NCBI GenBank assembly: GCA_017408685.1
Contig: JAFQUE010000094.1
Coordinates: 1-64,000, forward strand
Direction: 5' to 3'
From: Bacteroidaceae bacterium
GTDB taxonomy: Bacteria > Bacteroidota > Bacteroidia > Bacteroidales > Bacteroidaceae
DNA length: 64,000 bases
Of the stretch, positions 32,142 to 43,100 are shown piece after piece. A program made the position numbers and the translations under genes. Numbering within the stretch: the first letter of the stretch is position 1; every line of letters begins with the position of its first letter. Under the pieces are notes generated by a model. It was not told where the DNA came from. It saw only the letters and a list, made by a program, of their open reading frames with translations, and did no database searches.

Positions 32142-35100
32142 ATGAAAAAAATTTTACTTTCCGCAATCTTATTTCTGGCAACATTCACCGGCATTAACGC
32201 ACAGGAATGGAGCAAGGTCCTGACCAATGCTGACGGACTGCCCGGAATTGCATTGGGCGATGTCGATTACGATGGATTCTATGAGTTCTCTTCAACCTTG
32301 ATTGAGCCCGGAACTTCGACGAATAAGATTCGTCTTACCGTAGTTGGCACCATCAGTGATGAAATGCCTAACGGCAACAATATCATCTTTGCGCTTTCCG
32401 AGCTGAAAGTATATGACAAAGACGGCAACTCACTGCCTTATATTGCCACCTCGAATGCCGACCACAACTCTATGTCATATGTTGATGACGGAGATGGACT
32501 TTCTGCTCTCTCCGACAACGATTACAAAACATACTTCCACTCAATGTGGACCGGCAACGCCCCTGTTGCAGAATATCACCACGTAGAAGTCTCTTTGGAG
32601 AAAAGCGTAGACGCTTTCTCATTAGAATGGGCAACACGCCTTGGCCTTTCAAAGAATGCCCCAACCACAGTTGGAGTGACATTGGGTACAGACTACACCC
32701 CATCCTCAATTGGCGATGAATTTGCATTGGGTGACGCAGTAACCACCACGCAGGAACTTAAGGCAGAAAAGCAACTCTTTGTATTGAAGGGCAATGCCGT
32801 AAAATTCTTCACCGCAGCAAATGGTAGCACTTTCACCGGCAGCGGGCCTTTGTACATGAGGTATGCCGAGGAGGGCGATATTGAAGCAACCGTCAAGAAC
32901 GTAATGCAACTGATTCCTGTGGATAACGGGCATTATATAATATATTGGCCCATATCCGGGAAATATCTGGCCAACTCTGCAAGCCATTACAATGGACTCA
33001 ACGGATGGCAGTACAGCACAGAATCACTCAGCAAGGCTGCATATGTAAGTATCACGCCAACCGGAAACGGTAAATTTGAGTTGTGTTACAACGGAATGAA
33101 TGCAAATGGCGAGCAGACACTGTATGTAGGGGCTGAAATGCGCGACGGGCTCGACTCCAAGATGAAGACATTTGACCTTGAGCACAAGACAGCACTCGAG
33201 AACGAGGATTACACTCAAGGCTATTCATTGCCTGTTGATTTCGGCTGGGAAATATACAAGGCCGAACTTGACGATTCCACAGTTGAGAGCCTCATGTTCT
33301 CATTGCCGGACTATGCTCAAAGAACATTGAAGCCGATTATAGACAAAAGCGAGAGTTATCTGTCGGAATATGGCAATTTCAACGGTGACTGCACCGAAGG
33401 GGAGGACGCAGCACTGCAGACAGCAATCTCCGATTCCCGCAATACAATAGGCGCTGTCAACAGTTTCTCCGAGATTGAGACAGTCCAGTCGGCACTGCTT
33501 GTGGCACTGTCAAGATATATGGCAGTAGGACTCAAACAATATGAGCGCCGTGCGACCGAACTTGAATCGAATGCCACATACAGCAGTTACCCATACCAGG
33601 AAGGCACATACCCGGAGAGTTCAAAATCGATACTTGACGGCATTATGCTTACTATTTCGGCAGCAAAAGCAGCCGCAGGAGTATACACGGCAGAGCAATA
33701 TGAATCAATCTTTGAACAGTTGGAAACAGACATTGCGACATTCGAATCGACAAAGGTAAAGGAGTCGGGCGGCAACGGAGATACAGAAGACACCGAAGAA
33801 CCTGAGAAGGATTTTGTATATGTGTATCTCTCCGATGGCGGTGTAGACGCATATGACCTTGAGAAACTCGACGGTAACTATTATGAGGAGAACGGCATAC
33901 TCTATTTCCCCATAAAGGACGGTGATGTAATGCACTACACCAAGGAAGAGTTTGACAGTTGTTCAACAACAAGGCCGCAATTGCCTGTAATGACATCGTT
34001 CAAGTTCAACAACAAGTACAACCCGAACCTTAACGTTGACGCCATTGCAGGAACTGTCACAGAAGACATGTACTTCAGTCTCAATGCCATAGGCAAATGG
34101 CTCACTGCAAGTTTCCAGTTGAGCGACGACAAGGCCGTTGCATATGTGGATACCGTAATGCAGGAGAGCAAGGTTACGCGCCAAAGTTTTGCCGACAAGG
34201 TAACATACATAGTCACATACCCAGGATACAATACAGTAGAATGGATAAAGACACAAGACGAGATATGGACAACGCCTGTTGCAAACGGCGATACAGTTGA
34301 GATTGCGCTTACAGCCGACATGCTGTCGACCAACAAACCTTCAACACAGGCCGACGAGGTACTCGGGAACCTGCTCGATGGCGACCCCGAGACGATATTC
34401 CACTCGACATGGGGCAACGCGAACAACGCCACTATAAATGTAAACACATATATAGACATAGAACTGCCCGAAAGTGTAGAAGACATACAACTTTACTACA
34501 AATGCCGCGCGTGGTCAGGCGGATATAACCCGTTGGTATGGGAAATATACGTCAGTGACGACAACCAGACATGGAAACTTGTACGCACGCTCGACTACAT
34601 AAAGGATGGCATGCCCACAGGCGGTATCGGACTGGAGTATACCTCACCCACTATTGCTCTTGGCGGCAGTTACTCAAAAGTAAGGATATTGCAGACAAGC
34701 GGAGAGTATTCAAAGAACCACTTTGTACTGTCCGAACTACGTGTGTACAAGGTGCTTAAAGGCAGCACTGAAGAACCGGTGAAGATACAGGACGCAAAAT
34801 TCGAGAACGTGCGCAAGCCGTTTGGTCAGGAATATAACGTGGACATTGAATGGCTCACAGACAATGCCATTTCAATACCGCGTATTGACATTGACATCGT
34901 TGGCGGACAGTTTGTGAACAGCAAGGATTACTATCTTGACGCAAGATTCCGCATAACAGGCTACGGTGTATATGAGAATTTCGATGACTCGGTACAAATC
35001 AAGGGAAGAGGCAACTCATCATGGGGTTACAGCAAGAAACCGTATCGCCTGAAGTTTGCAGAGAAGGTTAAGCCATTCGGACTCACCAAAGGAAAAAGTT

Positions 35101-36842
35101 GGGTGTTGCTGGCGAATGCACAGAAGGGTTCACTTATGGCAAATGCAATGTCCATGAAGATGGGACAGATGGCAGGGGCAAAGTATACCAACCACATAAT
35201 CCCTGTAGACCTTTACATGAACGGAAGATACATGGGCAACTACATGTTCACAGAGAAGGTGGGTATGGCGAACAACAGTGTGGACATTGATGAGGCACTT
35301 GGCTATCTGCTCGAACTTGATACATATGGCAGTTACGATGAACCAATATACAGAACCGGCGTATACAATCTTCCGGTAAAGATAGCAGAACCCGACCTTG
35401 AAGATTACACAGCCGATGTCGCGAAAGCACGCCGCACAGCAATGCTTGATGACGTAAAGGAAATGTCTAATGTCCTGTTCAGTAAGGGCAACATTGAAAC
35501 AGTGCTTGATGTAGATGCCCTTGCACGTTTCTACCTAACAAATGACTTATCGTTGAACCAGGAGATTAACCATCCGAAGAGCACATTCCTTTTCAAGGAC
35601 GAGAGCACCACGGACGGGAAACTCACATTCGGTCCCATATGGGATTTCGATTGGGGCTACGGGTATGAAACCAACAACAAATACTACATTTCAGGGGCTA
35701 CATCGAGCAACATAAACTCTGCAATGGATGCCCACACATTTTGGATTGATATAACAACATCGGAAATCTTCAAGAAACACTACTATAAGGTTTGGAAAGA
35801 GTTTGTTGACAATAATTGCATGGAGGAACTTGAGGATTACATCGACTGTTACTACGAGTTTGCAAAAAATTCTTTCCAAAGCAATGCCGTTGAATGGGGA
35901 AGCAGTTGCGGTTTCGACGAAAGTGATAAAGAACGTGCAAAGGAATGGCTCAGGGCACGTAAGGAGTTTATCTATGGCAACCTCACGGAGTATGACATTG
36001 AAGATATATTGTCATCTATAACCGGTGATGTAAACTGCAACAACCAACTGACCGTACACGACGCAGCATTGATTGCTGCATATCTGAACGGCAGAACACA
36101 CAAGGCCTTCAATGAAGGCAAGGCCGATGCCGACGGGAACGGTACAATTGAAGCAGCAGACGCCGAGAAGGTTGCAGAACTCATACTCGACAGCGAGGCA
36201 CCCGGAGCCACATACAGATACTACACAGCGGAGGCACAGGGAAACCTCGCGGTAAACGCATTTGACATTGAGTTGGGCGGAGAATGTGAAGTAACCCTTA
36301 ACCTTGCCGGTTACATGGGCGAAGACTACAACGCAATACAGTTCGATATTATTGTGCCCGACGGACTTGATGTAGACGAAATCGCAGTACCCGAACTGCT
36401 TTCAAGCAGCACTTTTGTCTGGTCACAAATAAACATGAACACATTCCGTGTAGTAGCATTCAATAATGACAACACCGACTTCTTTACAGGTGAAGAAACC
36501 ATTGCAAAGCTGACATTGAGTACAAGCAGTGTTATCGAGGAGAGTAAGCGCAAGCTGGATATCACAAACGCATATGCCGTGACAAGCAGCAACGACGAGG
36601 TATACTTGGCAGACATCTCCGTACCTTTCGGCGAAAAAACAGGAATTGACAACACACTCATGACAGCAAACATAAGCGGTGGTGAGATGATAACGGTTAC
36701 TGCACTCGAGGCACAGGAGGTTGCAGTATACACTGTTGACGGGCGTCTGGTATACAAGACAACTGTCCCTGAGGGCACAACAGGAATTGCCGTACCTGCA
36801 GGCATGTATATTGTAAACGGAGAGAAAGTGACTGTATATTGA
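32142..36842 (+). CDS. CotH-kinase surface protein with dockerin-like and cohesin-like parts
   Basis: This 1566-residue protein begins with a signal peptide (MKKILLSAILFLATFTGINA). Two discoidin (F5/8 C)-like domains, which usually bind carbohydrates, lie near residues 30-180 and 725-870. A CotH kinase domain follows (about 940-1270), with GRGNSSWGYSKKPYRLKF near 955 and the catalytic-type IWDFDWGYG near 1165. Next comes a dockerin-like calcium-binding pair (GDVNCNNQLTVHDAALI near 1294 and ADADGNGTIEAADAEKV near 1328), then a cohesin-like beta domain (about 1380-1510, YNAIQFDIIVPDGL). It ends with a T9SS-type tail (VAVYTVDGRLVYKTTV and GMYIVNGEKVTVY). CotH kinases phosphorylate secreted proteins. 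The gene stands alone. Substrate is unknown. Confidence 0.87.
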   Translation: MKKILLSAILFLATFTGINAQEWSKVLTNADGLPGIALGDVDYDGFYEFSSTLIEPGTSTNKIRLTVVGTISDEMPNGNNIIFALSELKVYDKDGNSLPYIATSNADHNSMSYVDDGDGLSALSDNDYKTYFHSMWTGNAPVAEYHHVEVSLEKSVDAFSLEWATRLGLSKNAPTTVGVTLGTDYTPSSIGDEFALGDAVTTTQELKAEKQLFVLKGNAVKFFTAANGSTFTGSGPLYMRYAEEGDIEATVKNVMQLIPVDNGHYIIYWPISGKYLANSASHYNGLNGWQYSTESLSKAAYVSITPTGNGKFELCYNGMNANGEQTLYVGAEMRDGLDSKMKTFDLEHKTALENEDYTQGYSLPVDFGWEIYKAELDDSTVESLMFSLPDYAQRTLKPIIDKSESYLSEYGNFNGDCTEGEDAALQTAISDSRNTIGAVNSFSEIETVQSALLVALSRYMAVGLKQYERRATELESNATYSSYPYQEGTYPESSKSILDGIMLTISAAKAAAGVYTAEQYESIFEQLETDIATFESTKVKESGGNGDTEDTEEPEKDFVYVYLSDGGVDAYDLEKLDGNYYEENGILYFPIKDGDVMHYTKEEFDSCSTTRPQLPVMTSFKFNNKYNPNLNVDAIAGTVTEDMYFSLNAIGKWLTASFQLSDDKAVAYVDTVMQESKVTRQSFADKVTYIVTYPGYNTVEWIKTQDEIWTTPVANGDTVEIALTADMLSTNKPSTQADEVLGNLLDGDPETIFHSTWGNANNATINVNTYIDIELPESVEDIQLYYKCRAWSGGYNPLVWEIYVSDDNQTWKLVRTLDYIKDGMPTGGIGLEYTSPTIALGGSYSKVRILQTSGEYSKNHFVLSELRVYKVLKGSTEEPVKIQDAKFENVRKPFGQEYNVDIEWLTDNAISIPRIDIDIVGGQFVNSKDYYLDARFRITGYGVYENFDDSVQIKGRGNSSWGYSKKPYRLKFAEKVKPFGLTKGKSWVLLANAQKGSLMANAMSMKMGQMAGAKYTNHIIPVDLYMNGRYMGNYMFTEKVGMANNSVDIDEALGYLLELDTYGSYDEPIYRTGVYNLPVKIAEPDLEDYTADVAKARRTAMLDDVKEMSNVLFSKGNIETVLDVDALARFYLTNDLSLNQEINHPKSTFLFKDESTTDGKLTFGPIWDFDWGYGYETNNKYYISGATSSNINSAMDAHTFWIDITTSEIFKKHYYKVWKEFVDNNCMEELEDYIDCYYEFAKNSFQSNAVEWGSSCGFDESDKERAKEWLRARKEFIYGNLTEYDIEDILSSITGDVNCNNQLTVHDAALIAAYLNGRTHKAFNEGKADADGNGTIEAADAEKVAELILDSEAPGATYRYYTAEAQGNLAVNAFDIELGGECEVTLNLAGYMGEDYNAIQFDIIVPDGLDVDEIAVPELLSSSTFVWSQINMNTFRVVAFNNDNTDFFTGEETIAKLTLSTSSVIEESKRKLDITNAYAVTSSNDEVYLADISVPFGEKTGIDNTLMTANISGGEMITVTALEAQEVAVYTVDGRLVYKTTVPEGTTGIAVPAGMYIVNGEKVTVY

Positions 36843-36869
36843 ACAGGAGCAATAAAGTGCTGACGGCAG

Positions 36870-36910
36870 CAACAACAGAGGGTGACTTTTAAAGTCACCC
36901 TCTGTTGTTG
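36870..36910. terminator. Bidirectional hairpin between CotH and rubredoxin genes
   Basis: Twenty-base-pair arms (36870-36889 and 36891-36910) are exact reverse complements around a single central base. It is 28 nt past the CotH stop and 90 nt past the rubredoxin stop on the other strand, so it suits both. No clear U-tract follows on the plus strand. Confidence 0.6.
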
Positions 36911-36999
36911 GACATGAACAAGAAGATGTTGTATCAGGCTTGCGTAACGCAAAAGCACACTTTCAAATCATCTTCTTCTGTAATGAAATTATGGAGATA

Positions 37000-37161
37000 C
37001 TACTCCTCAACCTCGAACTCCTCCTTGCCTACTCCGCACAGCGGACACACATAATCATCAGGAAGGTCCTCAAATGCTACACCCGGTTCAATCCCCTGCT
37101 CAGGGTCACCGATTTCAGGGTCATAGACCCATTGACATACTGTACAAATATACTTTTTCAT
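37000..37161 (-). CDS. Rubredoxin
   Basis: This 53-residue iron protein begins [18 protein letters not shown] and ends in an acidic tail GKEEFEVEE. The four cysteines C6, C9, C39 and C42 (CTVC and CPLC) bind one Fe. The spacing and the motifs WVYDPE and [11 protein letters not shown] are exactly those of canonical rubredoxins. It is a small electron carrier, commonly used in anaerobes for reduction of superoxide or peroxide by partner enzymes. The start at 37161 gives the normal length. It has its own consensus promoter and is closed by the hairpin shared with the CotH gene. No redox partner gene is adjacent. Confidence 0.95.
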   Translation of the reverse strand: MKKYICTVCQWVYDPEIGDPEQGIEPGVAFEDLPDDYVCPLCGVGKEEFEVEE

Positions 37162-37229
37162 AAAATTATGGTTTATCAGTTAAACAATTATGCAGCAAGA
37201 TGGTTCGGAACAACCGTTTTCCTGCACTG

Positions 37230-37260
37230 CAAAATTAAGAAATTGTACAACAGTTGCAAA
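37230..37260 (-). promoter_or_regulatory. Consensus promoter of rubredoxin
   Basis: On the minus strand TTTG (37257-37260) and TAATTTTG (37230-37237) are separated by 19 bp, a full consensus match. The leader to the ATG at 37161 is about 60 nt. Confidence 0.75.
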
Positions 37261-37292
37261 CAATATTAAGTTAAATTATTATAATATTGTAA

Positions 37293-37991
37293 TCATTTCA
37301 AATATTTTGTAATCAATTCTTCCATTCCTGCAGAAGCACCATTGCGTATTACTGTCACTGGGCGATTGCTTGGCACTTTTACATCGTTAGGATCAATGAG
37401 ATAAACCGGCACGTTGCGGGGCACATAATCAAGCAAACCTGCGGCAGGATAAACATTTAGCGATGTCCCTATAATAACGAATACATCGACACCCGACAAA
37501 GAACGCACTGCGTCATCCATCTTGGGCACTGCCTCGCCAAACCACACTATAAAAGGGCGTAACTGTGAACCGTCGGCAGCGAGGTCACCAAGTCCGATTT
37601 CAGCGTTATCACTTGTCAGGATCTTTACATAGTTCTCATTATATGGTTCTCTTGAGGAGCACACCTTCATCAATTCTCCGTGCAGATGTATGACATTTGA
37701 AGACCCGGCACGCTCGTGAAGGTCATCTACATTCTGCGTTACTACAGTAACGTCATAATCATTTTCAAGTGCCGCCACAAGTTCATGCCCATGATTAGGT
37801 GCGACCTCAAGCAGTTGTCTGCGCCGTTTGTTATAGAATTCAAGAACAAGCCCGGGATTTGCACGATAACCTTCGGGAGTTGCAACCTGCTCCACAGGGT
37901 ACTCATCCCACAAACCGCCACTGCCGCGGAAAACGCTTATACCACTCTCGGCACTCATTCCAGCACCGGTGAGTATGACAATTTTCTTCAT
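37293..37991 (-). CDS. cobB: Sirtuin NAD-dependent protein deacylase, class III, zinc site lost
   Basis: This 232-residue enzyme removes acyl groups from lysines using NAD. NAD-binding TGAGMSAESGI (8-18), TQNVDDLHERAG and catalytic H104 in HLHGE are present. Y53 and R56 (FYNKRR) match the Tyr-x-x-Arg pair that binds negatively charged acyl groups in E. coli CobB and human SIRT5, so desuccinylase or demalonylase activity is likely. Other matches to CobB are LRPFIVWFGEAVP and GTSLNVYPAAG. Zinc-binding normally uses four cysteines in two pairs; only C111 remains, so the zinc site is lost. The family tolerates this in some Bacteroidetes, from memory. It is downstream of the SusCD operon, beyond a hairpin, on the same strand. 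Confidence 0.92.
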   Translation of the reverse strand: MKKIVILTGAGMSAESGISVFRGSGGLWDEYPVEQVATPEGYRANPGLVLEFYNKRRRQLLEVAPNHGHELVAALENDYDVTVVTQNVDDLHERAGSSNVIHLHGELMKVCSSREPYNENYVKILTSDNAEIGLGDLAADGSQLRPFIVWFGEAVPKMDDAVRSLSGVDVFVIIGTSLNVYPAAGLLDYVPRNVPVYLIDPNDVKVPSNRPVTVIRNGASAGMEELITKYLK

Positions 37992-38008
37992 AATATAGGA
38001 TTAAATCA

Positions 38009-38037
38009 ATGAGGGAGGAACTTAAGCCCTCCCTCAT
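38009..38037 (-). terminator. Hairpin ending the FAS1/SusCD operon
   Basis: Ten-base-pair arms (atgagggagg at 38009-38018, cctccctcat at 38028-38037) enclose a 9-nt loop. It lies 22 nt past the last SusD stop and before the sirtuin gene. The following sequence is only weakly T-rich on the minus strand, so some read-through is possible. Confidence 0.6.
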
Positions 38038-38059
38038 AAAGAATAATTTCATGTTATGT

Positions 38060-40054
38060 TTACTCCGCCGCACTCGTTTCCACAAAATCACCGGGAAGCG
38101 GAATATACCAGTTATTCTCATTTCTCATGTTATCGTATATGGCACCATCCTTGTCATAATTGGGATGGCGATGAGAAACAGTATTGGCCTTATCACGGCC
38201 CGCAATGCGCAAAGCAAGCACGTCAGGGTCACCCAATGCTGTTGCTACGCGCACAAGGTCGCCAAAACGGGTTCCCTCCCAAGCAAGTTCAAGAGCCATC
38301 TCGTCAAGGATAAGTTCAGAAACATAAAGCGCTTTATCTTCAGGAGTAATTTCTCCATCGATGATTTCATTGCCATTATCATCCTTTGCGGTCTTGCCCA
38401 AGTAACGTGCTACATTGATGTCATCAAGTGCATAATAAATGTTATGCTCGCTATCACCTGAACCGCGGGAGTGAATACCGGTGTTGTCGGCAAAGAAGGC
38501 ATTAGAGAAATCAAGAACCAACTCGTCGGTGCAGGATGCCACAAACTTGTCCCAACGTATTGTATCACCCTTTGAATTCACATAAGGAATGGAATCGTAA
38601 ACAGGATTGAGCAGGAGAGTCTCTTTGGTCTTAATACCACTCTTAAGTATTGTCATGGCAACATCCATTGCTCCCAAATACCCTTCACGGTGCATTCCCA
38701 TCAGCGCCTCGGCAAGACGGAGATATGCTTGCTCAGGACGTGATAAAACGATATAAGGAGTAGGTATTGTTGGAGTATAAAGAGTGTTGACTCTGTTATT
38801 CTCAAGATTGAATTTTGCAATAAGATTATTGAACTTGGTCGATGAAGCAGCGCCGTCCTCATCTTGAATGTTCTGGTAACATGTTGTCGATACAAGACGC
38901 AAGTCGCCTTTTGTCTCGTAATCCTCAATGTGACTATACTCTACAATCTTTGGTTTGTCGACATTATCGACATAACGGTAGACTTGTCTCTCAGACAAAG
39001 AAACCATTGCAGGAGACGCAACAACCTGAGAACCGCCGGCATCGGATACAGGCAGGAAAATATCAGCAAGTTGGGAGATTGTTCCATTCAATGATGATGT
39101 AGCATAAGGAATCAAAGCAAGTATATTCTTTTCAATCTTGTTTGTATAATCATTGACTGAGAACAGTTGGGAGAAAGCAGTACTATATAATTTACCACCG
39201 TCAGCAATATACTCAGAGATAAATTTGTTGTCGACAAATTTACTCACATTTGAACCGGTTGATGTTGCAGCCAAGAGGTCATAGTAAGCTTTCGCTGCCT
39301 TGCGATAATCGCCGGGCAATCCTCTCCATAGGTACAAATCACCAAGAAGCATGCGCACAGGCACAAAAAGTTTCTCTGTCAGGATTTCTACTCCACCAAT
39401 GCCGTATCCGAACTTGAGGACCTTTCCATCAGAGTCCCATGCAGGCATAGGGTACAATGAGGGATTCTCGTATGGCAACAATTCATCAATAAGTTTAGAG
39501 ATGACTTCCTGACGCGAAAGTTTAGGACGGTTCATCACATCTTCAGCAGCACCGTGCGTCAACACAGGTTCTGTAAAATAAGGGATATAATTGTGGTTGA
39601 TTGCAAGTTGAAGATATGTCCATGCACGAATGGTCTTTACGGCAACATACTCAGGCATCATCACCTTAATACCGTTCTTTTGCAGAGTGGTGTCAATACG
39701 GGTAAAGAAGATGTTACAGTTATTAATGATAGTATAGTAGTCCTTTACATCAAGATACTTGTTGGACTCAAGGTTGAATTCAGACCTGCTCAACTCCTGG
39801 ATATCGATTACGGCCTTTGACGCATTCAGAGACACCAAATCGGCACGAAGTTCGTTTAGGAGGACCTGACGGTCACCTACTTCCTGAACACCCTTGAGGA
39901 TACCCAGAACTGAATATACAGAGTCGTTCATTGTCAATGGGTCAAACTCATACTCCACACGGTTTGACTCAGGATTCAGCATATCCTCGCAGGAACTGAA
40001 GAAAACAGCCCCGCAGAGCAGGAATGCCACCGTATAAATAAGATTCTTTTTCAT
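38060..40054 (-). CDS. SusD/RagB family surface lipoprotein, second of the operon
   Basis: This 664-residue lipoprotein (lipobox FFSSC, C22) is the substrate-binding lid of a SusCD importer and sits on its SusC partner at the cell surface. SusD-like TPR features include IIDIQELSRSEFNLES, YYTIINNCNIFFTRI, TIRAWTYLQLAINHNYIPYFT and, near the C-terminus, LELAWEGTRFGDLVRVATAL. It is longer than most SusD proteins (about 550-600). The chosen start at 40054 (MKKNLIYTVAFLLCG) gives a normal lipoprotein signal; the frame is open 14 codons further upstream. It follows its SusC gene, with a 55-nt gap that holds a strong hairpin. Confidence 0.9.
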   Translation of the reverse strand: MKKNLIYTVAFLLCGAVFFSSCEDMLNPESNRVEYEFDPLTMNDSVYSVLGILKGVQEVGDRQVLLNELRADLVSLNASKAVIDIQELSRSEFNLESNKYLDVKDYYTIINNCNIFFTRIDTTLQKNGIKVMMPEYVAVKTIRAWTYLQLAINHNYIPYFTEPVLTHGAAEDVMNRPKLSRQEVISKLIDELLPYENPSLYPMPAWDSDGKVLKFGYGIGGVEILTEKLFVPVRMLLGDLYLWRGLPGDYRKAAKAYYDLLAATSTGSNVSKFVDNKFISEYIADGGKLYSTAFSQLFSVNDYTNKIEKNILALIPYATSSLNGTISQLADIFLPVSDAGGSQVVASPAMVSLSERQVYRYVDNVDKPKIVEYSHIEDYETKGDLRLVSTTCYQNIQDEDGAASSTKFNNLIAKFNLENNRVNTLYTPTIPTPYIVLSRPEQAYLRLAEALMGMHREGYLGAMDVAMTILKSGIKTKETLLLNPVYDSIPYVNSKGDTIRWDKFVASCTDELVLDFSNAFFADNTGIHSRGSGDSEHNIYYALDDINVARYLGKTAKDDNGNEIIDGEITPEDKALYVSELILDEMALELAWEGTRFGDLVRVATALGDPDVLALRIAGRDKANTVSHRHPNYDKDGAIYDNMRNENNWYIPLPGDFVETSAAE

Positions 40055-40071
40055 TGTTTTATTTATTTGTA

Positions 40072-40101
40072 CCTGTGGCACGGGGAAACCGTGCACACAG
40101 G
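40072..40101 (-). promoter_or_regulatory. Intercistronic hairpin between SusC and SusD
   Basis: The stem cctgtg-gcacgg pairs with ccgtgc-(a)-cacagg over 12 bp with a single bulged base and a 5-nt loop. There is no U-tract. Such hairpins between susC and susD commonly protect the upstream message or set the ratio of the two products; that role is inferred. Confidence 0.55.
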
Positions 40102-40109
40102 AGTGTTCC

Positions 40110-43100
40110 TTAGAGGTTAACTTTCACGCCAAGATGGAAACTGCGGGTTTGAGGCAACAGACCGGCGTCTACACCTTGATACAATACATTGTTGTTGACA
40201 GAGAACTCGGGATCAGAACCCTTGTACTTTGTAAATGTAAGCACATTCTCTGCTGCAGCCCAAACAGTGAGACCTTGCAACCAATCAAGTACCAATGGAA
40301 TATCATAAGAGAACTTGATGGCCTTTACCCTGAAGTATGAACCGTCCTCAATCCAACGGTCAGAGAAACGTGCATTACCCATCGGGTCACCGAAAGCGAT
40401 GGCCGGTATATCTGTATTCTGGCCATCGTAGGTCCAACGGTTAGCAAGAGCTGTTGTCTGGTTAAAGAAGTTTGAACCACCCTCAAGTTGCTGGCGATAG
40501 AAGTTGTACACATCGTTTCCTACCGAATAGTTGCAGTTGACATCGAGTTGGAATTCCTTATACTTGAGGCGGGTAAATACATTACCATATATATCTGGGT
40601 TTGGATTACCGATTACAACCTTGTCGTTCTCGTCAATGCAACCGGGGTCCTTGCCGGGATTGACATCGACAAACTTCATATCACCGGCCTTGAAGTACTC
40701 GGGCGCACCGGTTGCGTCACGCTGGAAAAGCCCGGCTTCTTTGGCTTCATCGGAACTGCATAGAACGCCTTCAGTCCTATAACCCCAGAAAGCGCCGACA
40801 GGTTCACCGACTTTTGTGATGACTTCTCCACCATATACCGATACCGGAGCGACATCCTCATCAAGCGCAGTAACCTCGTTCTTATAGTGACCCAAAGACG
40901 CACCGAGTTCCCACTGCCAGTTCTTTGTATTGATAAGTTTGGCATTGATTGTGGCCTCGATACCGGTGTTTTTGAGTTCACCGCCGTTTGCCCAATATTT
41001 GTCCATACCTGTGACATAAGGATACTGTTTCTGTACAAGAAGGTCGCTTGTCTTTGATGTATACCAATCGAACGACAGAGACAGACGGTTGTCGAGCAAC
41101 ATGGCATCGAGCCCAACATTGAAACGTGAGGTCGTCTCCCACTTGATACCCTCATTCTCCACATTACCCAACTGCAAACCGATAGACTTGTCATAGAACT
41201 TAACGGTGTGCAGGTAACTTCGTGAAGCGAAGTAGTCAAGTGCGTCATTTCCGGCCATGTCAAAACCGGCACGCAACTTAAGCATATTGATTGGTTTCAC
41301 TTTAAACCAAGGTTCAGAAGATACAAGCCATGCAGCCTGCACAGAGGGGAAGAATGCCCAGGGCACGCCACACATCTTGAGAGCACCTTCGGCCTTCATG
41401 CCGAAACGTGACGAAGCCTCAAGTGAAGCAGCAAACTGCAAGAAATATCTTGTCTTGTATGAATAATCGGCTGAAAGATACCATGCAAGGTTTGTCCATA
41501 CATTATTGTCACCCGAACTCTCAAGATGTTCCAATGAAGTACCGACATTGAATGCATTGTCACTACCTGAGTTGGCACCCGAGATTGAACTTGAGTCGAA
41601 GTTGAAGTTCGTATAACGGAAACCGCCAAAGACATCAATGCTATGACCACCGAAAATCTTGCTCCACTCTACACGTGTATCGCTTGAAAGAGCAGCCTCT
41701 TTACCGAAGAAAGAAGATACATAGTTACCTATTGAACCATTGAGCGATGATACATAGAAATGATAACCCTTGTTCGAGTTCACGTAAGGAAGATAGTACT
41801 TTTCGCTCACACGGTGTAGAGAGTAGTTGAAAATCTCAGAAATCTTGAAATCACCCAAAACAAGTTCAGGAGCGACTGTGATACCCATGTTGGTATACTC
41901 CAACTCATTCTTTTGGGTACCTGCTCCCTTAGTGAGGATTGTCATAGGGTTGTAGTATGAACTGTTCGGATGTGCAATTCGAGCAGTTGCCAGAATTTCG
42001 TGTGCCCAAGTATCACTGGCATCAAGGTTAGTACTTATTTCACCTGTACTTGCGTAGCGGTAGGGACTCAGGAACGGAGCCTTTATTGCAGCAAGCACGC
42101 CTGTAGAACTTACCGGGAAAGCAGTCTGGTCTTCACGCATACCGTCATCGAGAACTTCGCGGCCCACGCGTGCATACGAAATATCTACACGGGTAGTGAA
42201 GTTGTCGGCAAGAAGAATATCGGAATTAAGACGTATATTCAAACGGTCAAGACTGTTTCCCTTGAGAGGAGAATCGGCTATAGTATAACCGAATGAGAAG
42301 TTATACTTGGCTACGTCGTCACCACCCTCAACATTAACCTTGTAGTTTTGTGTGAAAGCCTCACGGTACACCAAATCGGCCCAGTCGGTATTATTGTGAT
42401 ACTTGTAGTAGTCTATATAACCACTCTTAAGCATACCGGTCGACTCATCGTATACAGGAGCATCACCACGCAAGAAACCAAATTCAGTGTTCGCACGTAT
42501 GTCCATTGTACCAATCATCTCATTAGCATAGATACGAAAATCCTCTGTACCTAACATCTTAGGAGTGCTGGGAGTAAGCGCAACATTGGCATAGATGTTT
42601 GCTGTAATACGTGTTGCCATGCTCTCGCCACGCTTTGTATTTATGATTACGACACCATTGGCACCGCGTGCACCATAGATGGCTGTTCCGTTCTTGATTA
42701 CCTTGACGTCACGTATATCGTTGACATCAATTGCATTGAGAACATTGTTGTAGAGACCCATGTGGATAGTCTCATTGCCATCCTGCAAGTCCCAAATCAC
42801 ACCATCCACAACAAATAGGGGTTGCACATTTGCATTGAGCGAATTGAGTCCACGGATGAACATTACGGCACCTATACCCGGTGTTCCGGAACGTGTTATT
42901 GTGCGGACATCGGCGCCCAGCTTGTTCTGTATATCGGCATCAACCGACAAGGCCCAAGAATCATGTTCCGCCATGCTACGCTCCGCCGCAAGCGTAATAT
43001 CATCACTGTAGTTTGCCGTGAAGCCCTCAGGATAAAGACGCACATTGACAATATCGGCACGACCTGTCGCTTTCTGAACAAGCAGATAACCTTGTGTCGA

